From positions 38,279,598-38,343,597 of the forward strand of contig NC_030385.2 in assembly GCF_001625215.2 (NCBI RefSeq): a DNA stretch of 64,000 nucleotides, given 5' to 3'. This document shows, one piece after another, positions 57,994 to 64,000 of the stretch; the stretch's first letter is position 1, and each line of letters opens with the position of its first letter. This stretch comes from Daucus carota subsp. sativus. Its lineage: Eukaryota > Streptophyta > Magnoliopsida > Apiales > Apiaceae. A model generated the notes under the pieces. That model ran no database searches, was not told the origin of the DNA, and saw only the letters and a list, made by a program, of their open reading frames with translations. The translations under genes were made by a program, and so were the position numbers.

Positions 57994-60900
57994 ATGATTA
58001 CACTCCATTCAGGACTCTTTCTCCTTCCTCGCACACCCAATCTCTCCACTATTGCGCGTGGTCTCTCTCCGATTCTCAGACCCAATTCGTCATTTTTTCT
58101 CAAACCCCCTCTTTTTACAAGCCCTAATTTGAAATTCCCCATGTCTTCTTCACGCCCTTCGGCTTTCGATGCTTTAATGTCAAAAGCTCGAGCCGCTGCG
58201 AAGAAAAAACCCCAGTCCGAGGCTTCTCCAGCCAAGAAACGCAAGACCCAGGAGTTAGTTTCTGTAAAAGAGGTTGAGAACGCGAGTTTGGATGACGCGC
58301 ATCAGGTGTTTGATAAAAAGAGTAAACAAGAAAATGTTGTGAAATGTGGTGATAATGTGGGTACTGAGGTTTTGGCAAATGGGTGCAAGGAAGGTAAGGT
58401 AAATTTGAGTCTGGATGAGAAATTGGCGGTTAAGAAGGCCGAGGCTGTTAGTTTGGATGAGAGTATTGCACAGTTGAAGAATAAGCCGGCGAATTTTGAT
58501 CCAAAGAAAGCTGCATTTTGGGGGGAGGGTAAGAAAGTTCCGTTTTCGTTTGTGACTAGAGTGTTTGATGCTGTTGACAAGGAGTCAGGGAGAATTGTGA
58601 TTACTGAGATTGTGTGTAATATGTTGAGGACTGTGATACAGACGTCACCGGATGATTTGCTTCCGGTTGTTTATCTTTTAGCGAATCGGATCGCACCTGC
58701 TCATGAAGGGTTGGAGCTTGGAATTGGGGATGCGAGTATTATTAAAGCGCTGGCTGAAGCTTGTGGATGCAATGAAGCTCAGATTAGGAAGCAGTACAAA
58801 GTAATGAGAGAATGTTACATATTTTACTTGTTTTTGCTTATTGCTCCAAATGTATTTGTTTACAAGTCTAATTTTCTACTGCAGGATTTGGGAGATTTGG
58901 GATTGGTTGCAAAAGCCAGCCGCTCATCACAGTCTTTGATGCGCAAACCTGAGGCATTAACAGTCACTAAGGTCTTTAACACATTTCAGCTCATTGCCAA
59001 GGTGATCCAGTCTGACTTTTGCTATTTGATTTAAAGTTGAGTTTTTGTTACATTGCAGTGATTATTACATAGAAGCAGCAATTTGGGAATGAAGTTGAAA
59101 TAGATTGACATAGTAACATTCTCAGTCAAGTAAATATTGCTTAATGACGATTTATTATAATCATCCGTAGCCACTATTCAATCTTGTTATTTAACATCTC
59201 TAATATGAAGCTACTTTTAAATTCCAATATTTTTTGGGTTGAGGTTTCAACTAGTGGAGTTACATGCTTATAACATAATAAGTACAGGCCAAGCCTAATT
59301 ACGTGTCTCTATAGGCACGTAACCTCTAATTTGCATATGCTTTCTTAAAAACTGTTAGGAATCTGGCAAGGATAGTCAAGAGAAGAAAAAGAACCATATC
59401 AAGGCACTCCTTGTTGCTGCTACTGATTTTGAGCCTCTGTATATGATCCGCTTACTGCAGGTAGATATGAATTCAGTTGGAGACTGAGAATGTTATGCCG
59501 ACTACTCTTCCTTTAATAATTTGGTTAAGTTAATGTGTACAGACAAAATTACGAATTGGTTTGGCAGAGCAAACTCTATTGGCTGCTCTGGGTCATGCTG
59601 CTTATTACAGTGAAAAGCGTTTCAAACCTCCTGCAAATATAGATTCTCCTTCAGAAGAGGTAATCTTTTGTGCATTATGAAATGTGTACTATGCAAATAC
59701 TCTCTGTTTTTAGGAAGGCTCTTTTGTAAAGAGATTCTTTTTGAATAAACTTTTCTATAATCTACATTTAGGCCATTAACATTAAAGTTAAGGACACCTG
59801 TATTTAGGAAATCAACATTAGCTGAATACCATTGTGACCTAAGCATCATGCAGTCCGACTTATAAATTTCCCCAACATAATTACCACTTATCTCTAATTA
59901 TTAGAAGACAAAGATTCTCTACCTTGATATTGATTTTCATTTGCAGTTTTTTGAAAGATAGGTAATGCCACGTCTTGTTTGCATGTTCTGCATCAGTTAA
60001 TTTGTTGTATTTGGTGTTCAGGCTGCAAAGATAGTTAAACAAGTTTACTCTGTGCTTCCCGTCTATGACAAAATAATCCCTGCCATCCTTACTGGTGGTG
60101 TATGGGATCTCCCGAAGGCATGCTGTTTTACACCCGGGATTCCTATTGGGCCTATGCTAGCAAAACCAACGAAAGGAGTGTCTGAGATTTTGGATAAGTT
60201 TCAAGATATGGAATTCACATGCGAATACAAGTATGATGGAGAACGTGCTCAGGTAATAACTATGTTACATGGACTTGATTGTGAATTTCATCAGGCCTGT
60301 GTAGTAAGTGTTGGGAATGGGTACATGCCCACCACTCCAGTCACTTAGAGTTTGATATTAAATACCTTGACATCTTCACTCTTTCTTAAGGTTCGGAACA
60401 AATGGGACATTATAATAAGCATTTGTATAATTTGCAACAGATCTATCTTAACTACTTACTGTTTTCTTCAAATAGAGTGTCTGACACGGACTCCACCTAT
60501 TTAACAAGATATAGACGTTGCTACTTGCTAGAATAATAATACATATGTTCAAGTAAACCCATGCTTCCCAAGTGCTTTCACTTGTTGCATATCTGTGTCT
60601 TAAATATGGCAAATATTGTATACAGATACATTACTTGGAGAATGGTTCAGTTGAGATTTACAGTCGAAATGCTGAAAGAAATACGGGAAAGTTTCCAGAT
60701 GTTGTTTCTGCTCTTTCAAGGTTCTATCCCTTATCATAACGATTTTGTTTTTATATAGCTTAACAAGGCAAGTTCATATTGTTAGTTACCCATATATCAT
60801 ATAGTTCACATACTTTTTGCAGCAAATATTGACTGGAGTTTTTAATAAGCCAATAAGAGAGACATATTTTCTTAATATTTTAGCTGGAATTAGTAATTTG

Positions 60901-62375
60901 ATTAACGAGCCTACATCATTTTATACTTGTCAAGAATAATATTTCTGTACTGATAATTTGTAAAGTCCAAATGAAGTGTTCTGCTTATTAAGATGTCTGT
61001 CATTTTACTCCCTATTTCCATCTGTTACCCTGCATTTTGGAGCAGGAAATCATTATAGAGTGTTTGCAGTAGGCTCAACGAAGAAATGAAGACTTCTGCT
61101 GACGTTAATAGAATAGAAAAGGAGTCCAAAGTGGATACTTAGTGTACATCAATGTCGAGCCATGTTTTGAAAATATTTGCTCTGTGCCTCTCTAAAAGAA
61201 CAACATACACCGTCATCGTTACAACTTGTGAAGGCCTATAAAATACACGATGTGAACAAACAAACAATAGTTGCAGTCTGAACTACTTTTAGCAGTTTAT
61301 TACTTTCCTGGGTTGAATCTTCCCTCTGAATATTCACATAGTATAATTTATGGTAAAATTAAGAGTATTTTTGGGCAAGGGAAGAGCTTGGTAATTTTTG
61401 TTTATATCCCTTGAATTGTTATTTACTTTATAATGTCTATCTATACTATTCTATGAAAGCCGAAACATTAAAAGTTTCGGTTGGTGGATATTTGGGCTGA
61501 TTTATTTTAGAGTCTATCCTAATGGAACTACTTAATTTATATACCTATCTATAATATACTCTTAAAGTAGAAACATCTAAAGTTTGCTTGGTTATTTTTT
61601 TTGGTTTTTGGCAATCTTATATTAAATATTTATTTATATTATAAAAATAATCACCTTAGAAAAATCTTAAGTACCTTCTACATATTTCAATACAAATGTA
61701 GGAAATTAAACATATATCTTAATATTCTCCTAAACATTCTATTGTCAACTTTCAAATTTAATTAATAAAAGGAATTTTAACATAACTTTCAACACATCTT
61801 TAAAAACCTTGTTATATTTTAAATCTATATGAATAACAAGGTAAGAAATATTAAAAACAACTCATGCATTTCATAGGATATAAGCTAATTTTATATATGT
61901 TACAAAACTCTGTTAATCTTTTGAAGATACGGATTATACATTTTATAACCAATATTCTCTATTTCTGCGGCCATGAGGTAATGCAATACTTTAAGCACTA
62001 ATTTTCTTTCTGGATTGCAGACTAAAGAAGTCATCTGTTTCATCATTTGTTTTGGATTGCGAGCTTGTCGCTTATGACCGTGAGAAAAAGAAAATCTTAC
62101 CTTTCCAGGTAATGTTATATACTTATATACAATCCAATTAATGTAGCTCAGCTCTCAGCTTAACTAACCCTTTAATTCCAACTAATATAAAATTAAACGT
62201 GTGGTCTTTTGCCAACTGATGGTACTAGCCAAGGCCATGTCCAGCACTTGTGATGTTGAACACAAATGAGGCACACATATTCTTATGCAAGTTGCTGGTT
62301 TTATAAATACCATTCCGCTCCAGTGACCAGTGCCTTATAAATGTTGGAGAACTCAGCAACTTACATCTCCCTATA

Positions 62376-62413
<38 letters not shown>

Positions 62414-64000
62414 ACATATATATTATTCTGACTCTTCTGGTTCGGTCTCCATACCCGTGTCGGACACTTGGACACCCGGACACTTATCTCATGTCGGATC
62501 CTTCGACGGAAATGCTAGCTAGTATTTTCTGCAGGATCGTTCTGGTTGGACAATACTCTGGGGATTTTATTGTGTGCACTAATCAGTTACACATACTCTC
62601 CTTGATAGTCAGGAGAAGTAGTCAAATGGCTTATCTTTGGGTGACGTTGCTGATATTCGTTTTTTGGCAGGTTTTAAGCACACGTGCCCGCAAAAATGTA
62701 ATGATCAGTGACATCAAAGTTGAAGTTTGCATTTTTGCATTTGATATTCTTTACCTGAATGGTCAGACACTTCTACAGGAGCAGCTTAATGTTCGTAAGG
62801 AAGTGAGTTACCCCAATTTTACATTTACTTGCTGGTCTCTCAATCTATTTGTTTCTGTTTTCCTGTTTAACGAGAAATATAAGAAAAATGGCCGGCACAT
62901 ATTGTTTTTAAGGGTCTACATGAGGCTGAACTACTGCCGTAAGGAAAGGTGACTATGTACTTGTAGTTGTTGGGTGCTTGTTATAGAATTGTGTGAACAA
63001 TTTTTCGCAAAGGATTTTAAATCACATTAGAGAGCTTAAGAATAATCTGCAAGAAGTGCCTTTTACCATGGATTGTAATTGAGGTCATCTGGTGACTTTT
63101 ATTATTTAGGCAGTGTCTGACACTCGCGCTCTGATTACTGTCAAGAACTGTACAATAGCTTTCTTTTTCTCAAGTTTTACCTTATTTATGTGCGTGTGTT
63201 CAACTAACGATTTAGGTTCTGGCTTCTGCAGCATCTGTATAAGTCATTTGAGGAAGAACCCTGCTATTTTCAGTTTGCTACAGCAATGACATCCACTGAT
63301 CTTGAGGAAATACAGAAGTTTCTTGAGGATTCTGTCGATGCAAGGTATTTTTTGAGAAATTGGCGACTACAAAAGTTCATCTAAAAGCTCAAAATTGTGT
63401 GGAAAAATAAATTGAACTTAAGAAGCATAATGTAGCATAAAATGACATATAGCAAGCATGGTTGTTACGTCGCTCGACTAGTCGCGACTAGTCGACGACT
63501 AGTCGAGCAGTCGGTGGAGGACGGTCGACTGGCCTCCTCGACTGGCTGTTTGTAAGTATTTCGCTCGACTGGTTCATGACTGGTCGACTGGGTCGACTTG
63601 TCGACCCGACTGGTCGACCCAGTCGCCCGACTGGTTCCAGATTTGCAAAAAAAAAGCCCAGATTTGCAAAAAAAAAACAACCAACCCAAGGTATTAAAAA
63701 AAGCCCGACTGGTTCCTTCTTTTTATCTACAAGCCCTATTATATGTAAAAACAGAGTACCCACACTCATATATACATACATAACACATATATATACACAG
63801 ACTCACTGAGTCATATATGTATATACACACTGAATAGTTGTATGTATATATACACACAGTCAAACAATATATATTACACACAATTATACACACACTTATA
63901 GAACAGATAATGGAATCAATACACTTGTTTTTTGTTCATATACACACAGTCATATATGTGTATTCTGTTTCTCTGCCTACTGTTTTCTGCTGGCCAGGTA
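57994..64000 (+). CDS. LIG1: DNA ligase 1, first nine coding exons (gene continues past the window)
   Basis: ATP-dependent DNA ligase that seals Okazaki fragments and repair nicks. Exons with GT-AG ends are 57994-58800, 58885-59001, 59359-59460, 59543-59659, 60022-60252, 60626-60720, 62021-62108, 62671-62802 and 63232-63344, about 600 codons of roughly 790. Two starts are in frame: ATG 57994 adds a 49-residue, acid-free, Arg/Ser-rich leader fitting a mitochondrial signal; ATG 58141 begins [20 protein letters not shown], a nuclear-form start like that of Arabidopsis LIG1. The DNA-binding domain follows ([12 protein letters not shown]...[14 protein letters not shown]). The adenylated lysine lies in EYKYDGER (about Lys451); LDCELVAYD and [10 protein letters not shown] are further nucleotidyltransferase motifs. 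The OB-fold end is beyond the window. No defect is seen. Confidence 0.95.
58141..58143 (+). promoter_or_regulatory. LIG1: second in-frame start codon of LIG1 (nuclear isoform)
   Basis: ATG 49 codons after the first, followed by [13 protein letters not shown]. In Arabidopsis LIG1 the two starts give mitochondrial and nuclear enzymes from one transcript. Both contexts here are weak (T and C at -3, A and T at +4). Confidence 0.65.
60721..62020 (+). other. long LIG1 intron 6
   Basis: A 1.3 kb intron. TCTATACTATTCTATGAAAG at about 61439 and a similar TCTATAATATACTC copy near 61548 recall Helitron 5' ends, but no matching hairpin-CTRR 3' end was found. Otherwise AT-rich. Confidence 0.4.
62371..62413 (+). 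repeat. compound (AT)n(GT)n microsatellite in LIG1 intron 7
   Basis: A TATATATA tract passes into about a dozen GT dinucleotides. It lies in the intron; an open frame running across it into exon 8 is only readthrough. Confidence 0.8.
63460..63660. repeat. GTCGACT-rich block in LIG1 intron 9
   Basis: About 180 bases dense in GTCGAC palindromes (six copies) and GACTAGTCG / GACTGGTCG variants on both strands, more GC-rich than the surrounding intron. It ends in a duplicated AGATTTGCAAAAAAAAA phrase. It resembles the subterminal repeat region of a hAT-type element, but no ends were identified. Confidence 0.5.
63661..64000 (+). other. intron 9 continuation with microsatellites
   Basis: ATATATACACACA-type short repeats, such as CACACAGTCATATATG. 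The next LIG1 exon is outside the window. Confidence 0.5.

Noticed and set aside
60052-60348. 98-residue frame as a separate small gene
   Set aside because: It is LIG1 exon 5 with readthrough into the next intron.
62392-62952. 186-residue frame
   Set aside because: Only 62671-62802 is real (LIG1 exon 8); the rest is intron readthrough starting in a GT microsatellite.
1-64000. CRISPR arrays, bacterial operons or phage genes
   Set aside because: Introns, plant transposons and plant gene families show eukaryotic nuclear DNA; no spaced direct-repeat array of CRISPR type is present.
1-64000. Canonical tRNA or rRNA genes
   Set aside because: No complete cloverleaf or rRNA core was seen; only the SINE pol III box and the retrotransposon primer site resemble tRNA sequence.

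Overview
The window is plant nuclear DNA, most likely from a eudicot with a repeat-rich genome. The genes have GT-AG introns, the spacers are AT-rich, and small inverted-repeat transposons are abundant. Gene families typical of plants are present: DUF26 secreted proteins, a tonoplast aquaporin, a gene with the organisation of plant LIG1, and a Ty3/Gypsy chromovirus. I cannot name the species.

Layout. 1-2.2 kb: weak candidate exons of a minus-strand gene. 2.2-11.8 kb: a spacer packed with transposon debris, including a CACTA end, a decayed LTR-like stretch, a nested 1.3 kb foldback element with a TTGCAA-rich array, a small SINE, a hAT MITE and a Harbinger/Tourist MITE. 11.8-23.7 kb: four intact single-exon DUF26 (Gnk2-type) cysteine-rich secreted proteins on the minus strand, ordered A-B-A-B. 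They arose by tandem duplication of a two-gene unit, and unit 1 was later enlarged by nested MITEs. 24.7-31.2 kb: an intact SMG8 gene of four coding exons (+). 36.2-37.5 kb: a TIP1-type aquaporin of two exons (+), followed closely by a 620 bp full-length hairpin element.

38.4-54.3 kb: a very young Ty3/Gypsy chromovirus, probably Tekay/Del clade. It consists of a 5'-truncated internal region, an LTR, a complete internal region with an intact 1.5 kilo-residue gag-pol frame, and a second LTR. It carries an extra proline-rich frame between the primer site and gag. Its right end abuts a LINE reverse-transcriptase fragment. 54.5-57.2 kb: AT-rich spacer. 57.2-57.9 kb: two MITEs with clear target duplications, forming the immediate upstream region of LIG1. 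58.0-64.0 kb: the first nine coding exons of DNA ligase 1 (+), with two in-frame start codons fitting mitochondrial and nuclear isoforms. The gene runs out of the window.

The host genes do not form one pathway. SMG8 serves nonsense-mediated decay, LIG1 serves DNA replication and repair, the TIP moves water or small solutes across the tonoplast, and the DUF26 cluster is probably apoplastic defence. The most unusual parts are the LTR-sharing retrotransposon and its odd left junction, its pre-gag frame, the LIG1 start region built against a MITE, and the nested foldback elements. I found no CRISPR array, canonical tRNA or rRNA gene.
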